From an uncultured Anaerolineae bacterium (lineage in GTDB: Bacteria > Chloroflexota > Anaerolineae > Anaerolineales > Villigracilaceae): 47,164 bases of DNA. Positions 7,963 to 16,026 of the stretch are shown piece by piece; within the stretch, counting starts at the first letter, position 1, and every line of letters starts with the position of its first letter. The translations under genes were made by a program, and so were the position numbers. The notes below the pieces were generated by a model. It made no database searches. It was given only the letters and a program-made list of their open reading frames with translations, and had not been told where the DNA came from. The stretch is taken from NCBI GenBank assembly GCA_903910795.1, contig CAIWAX010000428.1, forward strand, positions 1-47,164. Direction: 5' to 3'.

Positions 7963-9066
7963 ATGATCGAGTTATTCACATTCAAAATTAATAAATGGCT
8001 GGTGGCTTATTATGCCGCCCTGCTGGTTTGGTTGGGCACCACTGCCATGCACATCCCGGATGGATACCTCAGCCCATTAACATCCCTGGTTATGTTCCTG
8101 CTGGTGCTGCCTTTCTGGATGATCGGCGTGCGCAAGATCCGTGAAACTATGAACGCCCGCAGTGTGCCCCTGATTGCTCTGCTGGCAGCCTTTTCATTCG
8201 TCATCATGATGTTTAACATTCCCCTGCCGGGTGGTACCAGCGGACACGCGATTGGCGCGACCCTGGCTGCCATTGTGCTTGGCCCTGAAGTGGCTGTCAT
8301 TGCTGTGTCGATCGCCCTGATCATTCAGGCCTTTTTCTTCGGTGACGGGGGCATCCTGGCCATCGGTGCTAACTGTTTCAACATGGCCGTTGTTGTTCCG
8401 TATGTGGGCTACGCTGTCTATCAGGCTTTTTCCAAGGGTACTCCCATAAATTCTCCACGCCGCCTGACAGGCGCCGCCCTGGGAGGCTGGCTGGGCGTCA
8501 GCACGGGGGCTTTCCTGGCAGGTATTGAATTTGGCATCCAGCCGCTGCTTTTCAAAGCGGCTGATGGATCGCCGCTTTATGCGCCATTTCCGCTTTCTGT
8601 ATCAGTGCCAGCCATGCTCATCCCACACATGTTGGTCGCATCCGTGGTCGAAGGCTTGTTGACAGCCCTTGTGGTGGCTTATTTACAACGCTCTAACAGC
8701 AATATCCTGGAAGGCGCCGCAATACCCGCCCAGGCCCTTAGACTGCGCGGGTTATGGGTAGCTCTGGCTGTTCTAATTGTGGCCTCACCATTTGGGCTGC
8801 TGGCACCGGGTACAGCCTGGGGTGAATGGAGTACCGGCCAGCTATCCGCGATGGGTTTGCAAGCCATCCCAACCGGTATGCGACAGCTCTCCGGGCTGTG
8901 GGGCGCCCCACTTTCTGGTTACAACCTGCCTGTACTGGGAAATACCAATTTGGGTTATGTAATTTCAGCCGTGACGGGCATTGTCATCGTTGGTCTGGTC
9001 GTATGGTTGTTCACTTTACTGCTGACTGTTCGCCCTGGTGCACAAAATCAGGAGCATCAACGTTAG
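7963..9066 (+). CDS. cbiM: ECF nickel/cobalt transporter substrate-binding subunit, CbiM/NikM with fused PDGLE (CbiN-like) domain
   Basis: 367 residues. The membrane S-component binds Ni or Co through the metal-binding N-terminus Met-His. Here MHIPDGYLSP follows a ~28-residue hydrophobic leader ending TTA, consistent with the cleaved leader known for Salmonella CbiM, so cleavage before MHIPDG would create the ligand. Six to seven helices follow (for example LPGGTSGHAIGATLAAIVLG). From ~residue 255 comes a C-terminal PDGLE-type segment with ASPFGLLAPGTAWGEW and a last helix (~335-355), the part that is a separate protein (CbiN/NikN) in other operons. AAGGA is 9-10 bases before the ATG. Nickel versus cobalt is undetermined. 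Confidence 0.9.
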   Translation: MIELFTFKINKWLVAYYAALLVWLGTTAMHIPDGYLSPLTSLVMFLLVLPFWMIGVRKIRETMNARSVPLIALLAAFSFVIMMFNIPLPGGTSGHAIGATLAAIVLGPEVAVIAVSIALIIQAFFFGDGGILAIGANCFNMAVVVPYVGYAVYQAFSKGTPINSPRRLTGAALGGWLGVSTGAFLAGIEFGIQPLLFKAADGSPLYAPFPLSVSVPAMLIPHMLVASVVEGLLTALVVAYLQRSNSNILEGAAIPAQALRLRGLWVALAVLIVASPFGLLAPGTAWGEWSTGQLSAMGLQAIPTGMRQLSGLWGAPLSGYNLPVLGNTNLGYVISAVTGIVIVGLVVWLFTLLLTVRPGAQNQEHQR

Positions 9067-9082
9067 CACTTGAAAGAAATTA

Positions 9083-9928
9083 ATGGATAAATCAATCAAT
9101 CCTGGGCACTCCCACCGCAGCAGCCACGTCTTGGAACACACCTTGCACGGCATTTCTGAGACTCTCGAACGCGCCTTGTTCGCGGAAGAGATCAGCGCCA
9201 AACCTGGCCTGTTCCAATCTCTGGATGCGCGGGTCAAGATACTGACTGTCCTGGCCTTCCTTCTCGCGGTCAGTTTTTCGAAGAACCTGGAGATCATTGC
9301 CGCCATCTACCTGCTGGCGCTGGCGCTGGCGCTGGCATCTTCCATCCCAGCCGGTTTCTTTGTAAAGCGCGTTTGGCTGGCGCTACCCTTTTTTACTGGG
9401 TTGATCATTTTGCCGGCCCTGTTCGTTACCCCCGGCCCGGTCTTGCTGCAAGTTTTGCCGGGTCTGGCTATCACGCGCACCGGTGCAATCAGCAGTCTTT
9501 TTCTGCTGCTGCGTGTCAGCACATCGATCTCGCTATCCCTGCTCCTGATCCTGACCACCCCGTGGAATACAGTGCTCAGCGGGCTGACGGTTCTGCGCGT
9601 GCCGGATGTTTTCATCCTGATACTGGGTATGACCTATCGTTATATTTACTTGCTGCTGCACACGGCCAATGACATGTTTCTCTCGCGCAAAAGCCGCGTG
9701 GTCGGTTGGTTGGATGCGGGCGAAGACCGGCGCATGCTGGCGGCCATCAGCGGCACCTTGCTCGCGAAATCCATCAACATGAGCAGCGAGGTTTACCTGT
9801 CCATGCAATCCCGCGGGTTCCGCGGCTCTGTTGTCACTTTGAAACCTTTCAAAATGCAGCCCCGCGATTGGGCCTGGTTGGCCGTTTTCATCGGTCTGGC
9901 AATATTGGCCGTTGTACTGGGACGATAA
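9083..9928 (+). CDS. cbiQ: ECF transporter transmembrane coupling subunit (CbiQ/EcfT)
   Basis: 281 residues with about five to six membrane helices. EcfT proteins connect the substrate subunit to the ATPases. Family marks are LDARVKILTVLAFLLAVSFS near residue 48, GMTYRYIYLLLHTANDMF, and the ATPase-coupling motif SRGFRG in SMQSRGFRGSV. An N-terminal histidine-bearing stretch (NPGHSHRSSHVLEHTLHG) could bind metal, but that is speculation. A GCTGGC hexamer repeat near 9316-9340 encodes LALALALA in the second helix. The stop codon TAA opens the second copy of the palindromic repeat that precedes cbiO. Confidence 0.9.
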   Translation: MDKSINPGHSHRSSHVLEHTLHGISETLERALFAEEISAKPGLFQSLDARVKILTVLAFLLAVSFSKNLEIIAAIYLLALALALASSIPAGFFVKRVWLALPFFTGLIILPALFVTPGPVLLQVLPGLAITRTGAISSLFLLLRVSTSISLSLLLILTTPWNTVLSGLTVLRVPDVFILILGMTYRYIYLLLHTANDMFLSRKSRVVGWLDAGEDRRMLAAISGTLLAKSINMSSEVYLSMQSRGFRGSVVTLKPFKMQPRDWAWLAVFIGLAILAVVLGR

Positions 9929-9954
9929 CGAAGTGTATGCTGTGCATAAGGAAA
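9927..9954 (+). promoter_or_regulatory. palindrome-bearing repeat before cbiO (copy 2)
   Basis: Carries TATGC-TGT-GCATA (9936-9948) plus AAGGAAA, nearly identical to 7400-7426. It starts within the cbiQ stop codon and provides the only ribosome-site-like sequence for cbiO. Confidence 0.55.
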
Positions 9955-9962
9955 TATAGTTC

Positions 9963-10820
9963 TTGGAACATATTATACATAACGAAACAAATAATAAGGC
10001 TGCGCCCAACCGTGTGCCTAGCCCGCCCGTCATACAGCCTGTTTTTGAGGTCAAACAGGTCTCGTTTGCCTATGATGGCAAACAACTGGCGCTTGAAAAC
10101 ATTGACATGGTCGTACAGGCAGGCGAATGTCTGGCCATTCTTGGCGCCAACGGCTGCGGGAAAAGCACCCTGCTCAAGCTGTTGGACGGCTTATACTTTC
10201 CAATCAGTGGAAGCGTAACCGCCTTTGGGCAACCATTAACTGAAGCAGCCTTGCGTAACGATGAAGCCAATTTCGCTTTCCGTAGGCGGGTCGGTCTGGT
10301 TTTCCAGGATACAGATGTGCAGCTCTTTTCGCCCTCCGTGCTGGATGAGGTGGCTTTTGCGCCGCTGCAGCTTGGCATCCCGCGCGAAGAAGTGACCCGC
10401 CGGGTGGAATCTGCGCTCGAAATGCTGCGTATTGAGAAACTGCGCGACCGTGCGCCGCACCGCCTGTCGGGTGGTGAAAAACGGCGCGTAGCACTGGCTT
10501 CCGTGCTGACCCTCAACCCCGATGTCTGGTTGTTGGATGAGCCGACTACCGGGTTGGATCCTCGCAGCCAATCCTGGTTGGTGGAGTTTATCTTGCAGCA
10601 GCGCCAGGTTGGCAAGACCGTCATCACCGCCACGCATGATCTCGTCATCGCCGAACAGGTGGCTACCAAGATAGTTGTATTTAACGAGGACCATCGCATC
10701 GAAGCTGCCGGCCAGCCTCAGGAAATTCTCAAAAACCATGATCTATTGCATCGCTGCAACCTCTCGCATTATCATAACGAAGTGAACGCTGTGCACGTTG
10801 ATCCGGTGCTCGCGAAATAA
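9963..10820 (+). CDS. cbiO: ECF transporter ATPase subunit (CbiO/NikO)
   Basis: 285 residues. ABC ATPase powering Ni/Co uptake: Walker A GANGCGKST (61-69), Q-loop Q115 in VFQDTDVQLF, signature LSGGEKRR (168-175), Walker B with E193 in VWLLDEPT, and H-loop H225 in TATHD. The QDTDVQLFSPSVLDEVAF sequence is typical of EcfA/CbiO. The start is taken as TTG at 9963, ~11 bases after AAGGA. The first ~27 residues are not conserved, so a later start cannot be excluded. The C-terminal tail HYHNEVNAVHVDP is encoded by a degenerate third copy of the operon repeat. A strong terminator follows. Confidence 0.9.
   Translation: MEHIIHNETNNKAAPNRVPSPPVIQPVFEVKQVSFAYDGKQLALENIDMVVQAGECLAILGANGCGKSTLLKLLDGLYFPISGSVTAFGQPLTEAALRNDEANFAFRRRVGLVFQDTDVQLFSPSVLDEVAFAPLQLGIPREEVTRRVESALEMLRIEKLRDRAPHRLSGGEKRRVALASVLTLNPDVWLLDEPTTGLDPRSQSWLVEFILQQRQVGKTVITATHDLVIAEQVATKIVVFNEDHRIEAAGQPQEILKNHDLLHRCNLSHYHNEVNAVHVDPVLAK
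10776..10796 (+). repeat. degenerate third copy of the fur/cbiO repeat, within the cbiO 3' end
   Basis: AACGAAGTGAACGCTGTGCAC matches the copy at 9927 at 18 of 21 bases. The dyad is preserved in changed form (AACG ... CGTT around the centre). Confidence 0.45.
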
Positions 10821-10843
10821 CGGGTGCTGCGCATCAGAAAATA
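10819..10843 (+). repeat. degenerate fourth copy of the fur/cbiO repeat after the cbiO stop
   Basis: TGCTGCGCATCAGAAAATA resembles TGCTGTGCATAAGGAAATA at 16 of 19 positions. Like copy 2 it follows a TAA stop codon. It runs into the terminator. Confidence 0.35.
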
Positions 10844-10876
10844 AAAGTGCCCCCGCTTTTTGGCGGGGGCACTTTT
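10843..10876. terminator. bidirectional intrinsic terminator between cbiO and metK
   Basis: Perfect 14-bp arms AAAAGTGCCCCCGC (10843-10856) and GCGGGGGCACTTTT (10863-10876) around a six-base loop. A/T-rich ends suit both strands of this convergent pair. Confidence 0.92.
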
Positions 10877-10923
10877 AAAAGCTCGTTTCAAGGTGCTCTG
10901 CACGCAGCCCTGTGGGTTTCAGC

Positions 10924-12135
10924 CTATAGACCGGCGGCAGCTTTCAGATCGGCGGCCTTTTCAGTATTTTCCCAGGGGAATTGGACATCATCGCGCCCAA
11001 AATGACCATAAGCAGCCGTTTTGCGGTAGATGGGGCGGCGCAGGTTCAGATCGCGGATGATTGCACCGGGGCGCAGATCAAAGAACTGGCTGATCAACTC
11101 CGCAATACGCGAGTCTTCAATTTTACCTGTGCCAAAAGTTTCAACGTTAATAGAGAGCGGGTGCGCAACACCAATCGCATAAGCCACTTGAATCTCGCAT
11201 CGGTCCGCAAGGCCAGCCGCCACAATATTCTTGGCCACCCAGCGCGCCGCGTAAGCGGCTGAGCGATCCACCTTGGTGGGATCCTTACCAGAGAAAGCGC
11301 CGCCACCGTGCCGGCCCATGCCGCCGTAGGTATCCACAATGATCTTGCGCCCGGTGACGCCCGCGTCACCCATTGGGCCACCAATCACGAAACGTCCGGT
11401 CGGGTTGATATAAACTTTCAGGCGGTCATCTACCAGTTCCTTGGGGAGGATCGGGTAAATCAGGTGTTCGCTCAGAGCTTCAACAATTTCAGTGTGCGAG
11501 ACATCTGGGGAATGTTGGGTCGAAACCAGCACGGTATCGATCCTTTTCGGTTGGCCGTGGGAATACTCGACCGTTACCTGGCTCTTGCCATCCGGTCGCA
11601 GCCAGGGCAGCACGCCGCTTTTGCGAAGTTCGCTCAATCGGCGGGCCAACTTGTGAGCCATGAAAATTGGCATCGGCATGAGGGTTTCAGTTTCGTTGCA
11701 GGCATATCCAAACATCATGCCCTGATCACCCGCGCCAACATGCTCGATATCCCGGTCAGTCATCTCGCCGCTTTTATCTTCCATGGCGTGGTCAACACCC
11801 AGCGCAATATCAGCGCTCTGGCTGGCAATGGCAGACAGCACCGCGCAGGTATTGCCATCAAAGCCTTTTTCGCTGCTGTCATAGCCGATATCTTTGACCA
11901 CACGGCGAACCAACTCGTCAAAATTGACAAAAGCATTGGTGGTGATCTCACCCAGCACAGCCACAAAACCCGTCTTGGTAGCCGTTTCACAGGCCACGCG
12001 CGAATAAGGATCCTGCTCCAGGCAGGCATCCAGAACGGCATCCGAGACTTGGTCACACAATTTATCGGGATGTCCTTCTGTTACCGATTCGGATGTAAAA
12101 AGTAACTTAGCTGAATCCATAAAGGTGTTGCTCAT
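10924..12135 (-). CDS. metK: S-adenosylmethionine synthetase
   Basis: 403 residues (E. coli protein 384). It makes SAM from methionine and ATP. Hallmarks: [20 protein letters not shown] at the N-terminus (catalytic His and metal Asp), [12 protein letters not shown], the phosphate-binding loop [19 protein letters not shown], and IGVAHPLSI. The start ATG at 12135 ([10 protein letters not shown]) is preceded by AAGGAG; longer in-frame extensions run through the riboswitch terminator and are not translated. Expression should be shut off by SAM through the SAM-I riboswitch at 12252-12397, with a hairpin repeat lying between the riboswitch terminator and the ribosome site. Confidence 0.97.
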   Translation of the reverse strand: MSNTFMDSAKLLFTSESVTEGHPDKLCDQVSDAVLDACLEQDPYSRVACETATKTGFVAVLGEITTNAFVNFDELVRRVVKDIGYDSSEKGFDGNTCAVLSAIASQSADIALGVDHAMEDKSGEMTDRDIEHVGAGDQGMMFGYACNETETLMPMPIFMAHKLARRLSELRKSGVLPWLRPDGKSQVTVEYSHGQPKRIDTVLVSTQHSPDVSHTEIVEALSEHLIYPILPKELVDDRLKVYINPTGRFVIGGPMGDAGVTGRKIIVDTYGGMGRHGGGAFSGKDPTKVDRSAAYAARWVAKNIVAAGLADRCEIQVAYAIGVAHPLSINVETFGTGKIEDSRIAELISQFFDLRPGAIIRDLNLRRPIYRKTAAYGHFGRDDVQFPWENTEKAADLKAAAGL

Positions 12136-12155
12136 TGGTTCGGTCTCCTTATGTG

Positions 12156-12195
12156 TAATCCCGGTTCGATTAGCCAGGCTAATCGCATGGGAATA
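12156..12195 (-). repeat. nested hairpin repeat in the metK leader
   Basis: Outer arms ATCCC/GGGA flank an inner perfect inverted repeat CGATTAGCC-A-GGCTAATCG (12167-12185). It lies just upstream of the metK ribosome site and after the terminator of the riboswitch. Confidence 0.75.
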
Positions 12196-12197
12196 GA

Positions 12198-12231
12198 AAA
12201 TGCCCCTCCCGGTCAACCTGAAAGGGCATTT
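12198..12231 (-). terminator. expression-platform terminator of the SAM riboswitch
   Basis: On the minus strand AAATGCCC pairs with GGGCATTT, followed by TCTATT. Placed 21 bases downstream of the aptamer, as expected for transcriptional attenuation. Confidence 0.8.
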
Positions 12232-12251
12232 CGCACAGAGGCTCGGCTGCC

Positions 12252-12397
12252 CTCTCATCTCCCAGATATTTCTGTCGGAATTGGCACCGCGTTGTAACTT
12301 GTCGATTTACGCTTCGTTAAGCAAATCGTAAATCGACAAGTCGCTACCGGTTGTCGAGGCATCATAGGGCCGGTCCCTCCGCCTCTCTGGATAAGAG
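12252..12397 (-). promoter_or_regulatory. SAM-I (S-box) riboswitch upstream of metK
   Basis: The minus strand reads CTCTTATCCAGAGAGGCGGA, then GGGACCGGCCCTATGATGCC and GACAACCGG, and later GGTGCCAATTCC, all S-box core blocks. P1 is a perfect 8-bp pairing of CTCTTATC (12390-12397) with GATGAGAG (12252-12259). The P3 region is lengthened by a 13-bp hairpin (12298-12310 with 12328-12340). SAM binding should stabilise P1 and permit the terminator at 12198-12231. Confidence 0.95.
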
Positions 12398-12429
12398 TGC
12401 CGTATTGGGGCTATTCAATTAGTTTCGCG

Positions 12430-12458
12430 ATATTACCATAAGTCAGGGGGTACGTCAA
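12430..12458 (-). promoter_or_regulatory. promoter of the metK riboswitch transcript
   Basis: On the minus strand TTGACG (12453-12458) and TAATAT (12430-12435) are separated by exactly 17 bases. The start of transcription would fall ~25 bases before the aptamer. Confidence 0.7.
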
Positions 12459-12524
12459 ACCGCAGCGATTTATTCTTATATTATTTTAAGCCGGCCTGTA
12501 TTTAAGTAAATAGGCCAGTTGGGA

Positions 12525-13205
12525 TCAAGCCAGCAACAGCCGGCTTTGCTCCAATCGAGCAGCAGGCGCGAACAACTGGATATTTTCCCAAATTCGCTGC
12601 AGGTGTGCCGCAACCTGTTCCGCGGATACACCCCCGGGCGCATAAGCGATATACAGCGCATGTGTGCTTTCCGGCGTTAAGGGAGAAATGTTATCCTGCC
12701 CATAGATAATAGAACAACACACTCCATGCGCGTCACGCATAACCATATCGCCCAACAAGACAGCTTTTTTTGACCCGTTCATCTGGGCCATTTCGTCTCC
12801 GACCCCGGCTGCATCCATAAGAATTTCCCCGCCCAGTTTATCAGCGTCATGACTGGCTGTCAGGATGAGTGTATCCACCTCGGCCATAAAATTGGCATCC
12901 ACCAATGGCGTAACATTCGGCAGGTTCTTGCCTTTTAACACGATTGACTCAACCTGTTGGAGCACATGGTAAGTTTTATCAAAGCGCTGGTAATACAGGC
13001 TATAGGCCGCCATCACTGGCAGGGACAAAAATTGCGTGCGCGTAAAGCCTGCGTAGCGCTCTCGCAAAGAACGCTCGGCATCACGCTTTCGTTCGTCCAG
13101 CTGGGCTGATTTAACTACCTTCTCCACACCCGATATTTCCAATAAACCGATGGTCGCCCCTGGGTGAGCAGTGCGCCAGTGATCTGTACCAATAATTGAC
13201 AACAT
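12525..13205 (-). CDS. B3/4-domain protein (COG3382-like, Phe-tRNA synthetase beta-like)
   Basis: 226 residues. The middle and C-terminal part has the B3/4 fold signature of phenylalanyl-tRNA synthetase beta editing domains as free-standing proteins: YYQRFDKTYHVLQQVESI, PNVTPLVDANFMAEVDTLIL, TASHDADKLGG, GDMVMRDAHGVCCSIIYG and HALYIAYAPGGV. Such stand-alone proteins may hydrolyse mischarged tRNA or bind nucleic acid, but function is unproven. GGAGG lies 9 bases before the ATG at 13205. Divergent from radC across a 191-base gap; no operon partner. Confidence 0.8.
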   Translation of the reverse strand: MLSIIGTDHWRTAHPGATIGLLEISGVEKVVKSAQLDERKRDAERSLRERYAGFTRTQFLSLPVMAAYSLYYQRFDKTYHVLQQVESIVLKGKNLPNVTPLVDANFMAEVDTLILTASHDADKLGGEILMDAAGVGDEMAQMNGSKKAVLLGDMVMRDAHGVCCSIIYGQDNISPLTPESTHALYIAYAPGGVSAEQVAAHLQRIWENIQLFAPAARLEQSRLLLA

Positions 13206-13396
13206 ATTTGTTTCCTCCAGTTAAAATCGAATTGCACTGGCCGCGGCACAATCACAAACGCAGAGCGCTGTACATACAGTGTTACGATAGATTTCGTAAA
13301 AAAAATACAACCGGCAGCCCTATGTTTGTAACCCATGGCAACTTATAATATGCAAATTGTATCCAATTTTTACCCACCAAACCTTGGGGAGGCAGG

Positions 13397-14104
13397 ATGA
13401 CCGAAACAACTGTACATGCGGGTTACAGAATAACCGATTTGCAAGCTTCTGAACGTCCGCGGGAGCGCCTGGCTGCGCTGGGCGCACAAGCCCTTTCCAA
13501 CGCGGAGTTAATTGCTATCTTGTTGCGGGTGGGTGTCACAGGCGAAAATGCGGTTCAGGTTGGGCAAAGAATCCTGACCAAATATAAGGGTATCCGCGGC
13601 CTGCACCGCGTACCGTTTGTGGAACTGTGCAAGGAACACGGCATCGCAGAAGCCAAAGCCTGTCAGATCAAGGCCGCCATTGAGTTGGGCAGGCGGCTCC
13701 CGCTCGAATCACCCGATGAAAAACCAGCCATCAACTCGCCCCAGGATGCCGCCGATCTGGTGCAATACGAAATGAGTGCACTGGAACAGGAGCATTTGCG
13801 CGTTCTGTTGCTCGACCGGCGCAACCGCGTGCTGGAGATTGTTGAAATTTACAAAGGTTCGGTCAACTCATCCCAAGTGAGAGTAGGAGAAATTTTTAAA
13901 GAAGCCATTCGGAAAAACGCTTCCGGGCTGATCGTGGTACACAACCACCCAAGCGGCGATCCAACCCCTAGCCCGGACGATGTGGCCGTGACACGCGCCA
14001 TCATCCAGGCTGGCAAGCTCCTGGATGTGGATGTTCTCGACCACCTGGTGATCGGTCAAGGCCGCTGGGTTTCCTTAAAGGAACGAGGTCTGGGGTTTGT
14101 TTAG
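13397..14104 (+). CDS. radC: RadC-family JAMM/MPN protein
   Basis: 235 residues, standard length. The N-terminal helix-hairpin-helix-like part (RLAALGAQALSNAELIAILLR) is followed by the metalloprotease-like JAMM domain with VVHNHPSGDPTPSPDD (H-x-H...D zinc site, ~residues 181-196) and the conserved end DHLVIG. Once called a DNA repair protein; its role is still uncertain. GGGGAGG precedes the ATG by 6 bases and TATAAT at 13344-13349 is a likely -10. The stop is 3 bases from the stop of the convergent DHDPS-family gene, with no terminator between. Confidence 0.92.
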   Translation: MTETTVHAGYRITDLQASERPRERLAALGAQALSNAELIAILLRVGVTGENAVQVGQRILTKYKGIRGLHRVPFVELCKEHGIAEAKACQIKAAIELGRRLPLESPDEKPAINSPQDAADLVQYEMSALEQEHLRVLLLDRRNRVLEIVEIYKGSVNSSQVRVGEIFKEAIRKNASGLIVVHNHPSGDPTPSPDDVAVTRAIIQAGKLLDVDVLDHLVIGQGRWVSLKERGLGFV

Positions 14105-14107
14105 TAG

Positions 14108-15064
14108 CTAGTCTAGATCGGGATCGATGGGTTGCGACAGGGTATTCGCAACATCTTCTTCACAATCACGCAGTTCCTGCAAGCATGTTTTTTCGATCTG
14201 AGTTGAAACAGGCAGCAGTGGAGGTCTGACGCTCCAATAATTAAATCCGTAAATAGGAGAAAGCATCGCTTTTAGCGTTGGCGGAAATGGCTGATAACGC
14301 TCAAGTACTCTCCGGCGGATATTGAGCTGCTCCTGGGCTTCAATTGCATCGCCATCCTGTAAATAAATGTTCCACACCTGGCGCAGAAGCGGCGCGTACA
14401 AATTAGCCATCGCGGTAATGGCGCCGCCCGCGTTATATTCCAGCGCATGCAGGAGCAAACCGTCATTTCCCGTCAATACCAACAAATCAGGTCCAAAGCG
14501 TCCGCCCAGAGCCACTGCATATTCTGGATCCCCGGATGAGTCCTTCAACCCTGCGAATTGGGTGGGAAATGCATCCTTCAGCCGCGCCAGTAAATCGAGC
14601 GAAAGAGGCACCCCGGTCTGTCCGGGAATGTGGTACCCGAGCAGGAAGCCATCTTTTGGCACGGCCCGCCGGATTACTTGCTGAAACCAGGCAAACAGGC
14701 CGTCATCACTGACTTTGCGGAAGTAATACGGTGGCAAAACCACCACGCCTTCGCAGCCCAGGTCAAAAGCCATGCGGGTTAACTCAATAGTTTCATCCAG
14801 GCTGGGTGTGCCCGTTCCTGCCAGCAAGCGGAATTCAGGGAAAGTCACCCGCACTTCAAGCGCAGCGCGCAGGATGGCCTCGCGCTCTGATGAACTCAGA
14901 GATGGACCTTCACCCGTGGTGCCAAATAGCAAAGCGCCATGACATTCCTGGGCCGCCAGGAATTGCATAAACGGATTGACGGCATCCAGATCAATCGAAA
15001 AATCATTTTTAAAAGGTGTCAAGGCAGCAGCATAAATGCCCGAGATAGGGTGGCGGTTGGTCAT
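14108..15064 (-). CDS. dihydrodipicolinate synthase/N-acetylneuraminate lyase-family aldolase
   Basis: 318 residues, a little longer than DapA (~295). TIM-barrel lyase forming a Schiff base: K174 in AGLKDSSGD is the catalytic lysine, Y144 in GYHIPGQTG the conserved tyrosine, and GTTGEGPSLS (48-57) the substrate loop. The ~25-residue acidic C-terminal tail and lack of neighbouring lysine-biosynthesis genes argue against a housekeeping DapA. A catabolic or sugar-acid aldolase is more likely, substrate unknown. The start is ATG at 15064 with AGG nearby, and a nested hairpin repeat ends ~20 bases upstream. Confidence 0.85.
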   Translation of the reverse strand: MTNRHPISGIYAAALTPFKNDFSIDLDAVNPFMQFLAAQECHGALLFGTTGEGPSLSSSEREAILRAALEVRVTFPEFRLLAGTGTPSLDETIELTRMAFDLGCEGVVVLPPYYFRKVSDDGLFAWFQQVIRRAVPKDGFLLGYHIPGQTGVPLSLDLLARLKDAFPTQFAGLKDSSGDPEYAVALGGRFGPDLLVLTGNDGLLLHALEYNAGGAITAMANLYAPLLRQVWNIYLQDGDAIEAQEQLNIRRRVLERYQPFPPTLKAMLSPIYGFNYWSVRPPLLPVSTQIEKTCLQELRDCEEDVANTLSQPIDPDLD

Positions 15065-15084
15065 TCAGAGGTTTCCTTTTATGG

Positions 15085-15125
15085 AATAATCCCGGTTCGA
15101 TTTGCCTGGCAAATCGCTTGGGATT
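15085..15125 (-). repeat. nested hairpin repeat upstream of the DHDPS-family gene
   Basis: Outer AATCCC/GGGATT arms around the inner perfect inverted repeat CGATTTGCC-T-GGCAAATCG (15098-15116). It lies between the metallophosphoesterase stop and the aldolase ribosome site. Confidence 0.78.
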
Positions 15126-15148
15126 GAATTGGGCGCTCTTGAAACTGG

Positions 15149-15772
15149 TCAGGCATCGATATCCATCACGCGAAATGGGTAAATATTGACGACCTTTGTT
15201 TGATAATAATTCGTAATATGATTTTTGATGTTGTGGCTGTAAAAAATGGTGTGTCCATGTAGCATGAAACGTGGCTTTGCTATTCGCAATAAGAAATTGA
15301 GGGCATGCAAACCCCGGTGCGCCTGATCGTCATCATCGTGAATCCCATTTGGCGGAGAATGAGCCAGAAGAATATCCAATCGACGACCCCTGAGCAAAGT
15401 TTGCAGAAATATTTTTGGTAAAAGTCGGTAAACCCTTAGAAACATCTCTTGCTGTGTATACTGGTTTGGGCCTTCCGGATTATATTTATTGCTGCCGCCC
15501 AATCCAGCCATCAGCAAACCGTTTACCCTTACTACTTTTTCATCCAGATTGACGCCGCCTTCGGCATGTGCTCGCGGATTGGAACTAAAGCGAGGATCAT
15601 GATTCCCTGGCACGTAAAATAAGGGTACGTTGTACATGGTCACCAGAAACTCAAGATACTCATAGGGCAAATCACCGCAACCCAAAAGCATGCGCACATC
15701 TGGATAGGTTTCCGTTACCCTCGAATTGTATAACCGGTCAAGGATTTCATCACTGACAGCCAGTATTTTCAT
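15149..15772 (-). CDS. calcineurin-like metallophosphoesterase
   Basis: 207 residues. Motifs in order: VSDE (first metal Asp, with Glu where most family members have DxH), GCGDLPYEYLEFL, VPGNHD, LLAHSPPNG and LHGH. The DxE form occurs in a subset of bacterial metallophosphoesterases. It is a small soluble phosphodiesterase/phosphatase of unknown substrate. The leader on this strand can fold the arms GGCCCGC and GCGGGCC over the region just before the ATG, so access to the start may be controlled. It is divergent from the kinase cluster and 84 bases upstream of the aldolase gene on the same strand. Confidence 0.83.
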   Translation of the reverse strand: MKILAVSDEILDRLYNSRVTETYPDVRMLLGCGDLPYEYLEFLVTMYNVPLFYVPGNHDPRFSSNPRAHAEGGVNLDEKVVRVNGLLMAGLGGSNKYNPEGPNQYTQQEMFLRVYRLLPKIFLQTLLRGRRLDILLAHSPPNGIHDDDDQAHRGLHALNFLLRIAKPRFMLHGHTIFYSHNIKNHITNYYQTKVVNIYPFRVMDIDA

Positions 15773-16026
15773 GTTTTCAGGCCCGCTCCCTGGAGACTTA
15801 AGCAGGACGAAAGGGGCGGGCCCACAGGGTCACCCTGTGGATCACTCGAACTTACAAAACATTGGTTGACCATATCGACGAATTTTGCCCTAAAACGGGA
15901 GCCTACGCAAGGGGCAAAACAACCTGGGCAGATATATATAATGTCTAAAACTGTGAAACAATGCAATTATCGGCTATAATTTAATTATCTTATAATTATC
16001 CTATTTTAGTACAACCCGGGCAGGGC
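15773..16026. other. divergent control region between metallophosphoesterase and kinase
   Basis: Holds a 9-bp dyad CCACAGGGT-C-ACCCTGTGG (15822-15840), an 8-bp inverted repeat TTTTGCCC/GGGCAAAA (15883-15890 and 15912-15919), and three TATAAT hexamers toward the kinase (15937, 15975, 15991), none with a convincing -35. Confidence 0.55.

Noticed and set aside
9316-9340. GCTGGC microsatellite as a phase-variation tract
   Set aside because: The unit is six bases, so length change keeps the frame; it simply encodes LA repeats in a membrane helix.
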